NCBI RefSeq assembly: GCF_003432485.1
Contig: NZ_QVNQ01000004.1
Location: forward strand, 248,001-312,000
DNA length: 64,000 bases
DNA from: Actinomadura spongiicola
Lineage (GTDB): Bacteria; Actinomycetota; Actinomycetes; Streptosporangiales; Streptosporangiaceae
Direction of reading: 5' to 3'
The translations under genes were made by a program, and so were the position numbers. The notes beneath the pieces were generated by a model, which had not been told where the DNA came from, ran no database searches, and saw only the letters and a list, made by a program, of their open reading frames with translations. Shown here piece after piece: positions 63,932-64,000 of the stretch. Within the stretch, counting starts at the first letter, position 1. Every line of letters starts with the position of its first letter.

Positions 63932-63942
63932 GGAAAAATTCC
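63932..63942. promoter_or_regulatory. Short inverted repeat upstream of tauE-like gene
   Basis: GGAA-AAA-TTCC, 18 bases before the start of the exporter gene, in an AT-rich island. It is a possible regulator site for a sulfur-responsive repressor. Short, so weak evidence. Confidence 0.3.
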
Positions 63943-64000
63943 CGTATCACCCTAAGGGATGCTCTCAGCTGTGATAACCGGGGTGTCGGCACCGAATCCT

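Overview
The window is GC-rich DNA from an actinomycete. Very high G/C at third codon positions, frequent GTG starts, stop/start overlaps of the ATGA and GTGA type, a TamR/Tam pair, and the gene order (protein O-mannosyltransferase, rsmI, metG, tatD, ksgA, ispE, ABC-F, glmU, prs, rplY, pth) match the backbone of Streptomyces, Mycobacterium and Thermomonosporaceae chromosomes. A filamentous actinomycete of the Actinomadura/Thermomonospora type is the best guess. This rests on gene order and style, not on a database search.

Region 1 (1-6.9 kb) is accessory: a truncated ArdC-like gene, a large CbxX/CfqX-type AAA ATPase, a class A beta-lactamase lipoprotein translationally coupled to a LacI-family regulator, and a divergent MFS transporter with repeated TACGTA-type sites in between. 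Region 2 (6.9-17.0 kb) is a glycosylation island: a PMT-type mannosyltransferase, a polyprenyl-phosphate sugar synthase-like GT2 and three large GT-C-like membrane proteins, interrupted by rsmI and a small zinc-ribbon protein. Region 3 (17.1-25.6 kb) is the conserved metG-tatD-ksgA-ispE-ABC-F block. The rpfB gene usual between tatD and ksgA is absent, and a GH26-like lipoprotein sits between ksgA and ispE. Region 4 (25.6-30.9 kb) has tamR/tam with three palindromic operators, a VOC protein, a fatty-acid desaturase/TetR operon with its operators, and an HTH-LAGLIDADG-like gene that reads antisense through a tRNA-Gln. Region 5 (31.0-36.2 kb) is glmU-prs-rplY-pth, with about 1.0 kb of inverted and tandem repeats between prs and rplY.

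Region 6 (36.4-63.0 kb) is the most interesting part: a cell-surface polysaccharide locus. It has an initiating sugar-phosphate transferase, a run of cysQ-cysD-cysN-rfbA-rfbB-rfbD with three stop/start overlaps, rfbC, a Wzy/ligase-like protein, a PAPS-type sulfotransferase, a beta-helix surface protein, two tandem secreted beta-propeller-like proteins, an APH-like kinase, two GT4 glycosyltransferases, a Wzz-like copolymerase and a Wzx-like flippase. Read together, these predict a rhamnose-containing and probably sulfated exopolysaccharide made by a Wzx/Wzy-type route, with ATP sulfurylase (CysDN) and PAP phosphatase (CysQ) encoded in the locus. No APS kinase gene is visible. The window ends with a TauE/SafE-type anion exporter.
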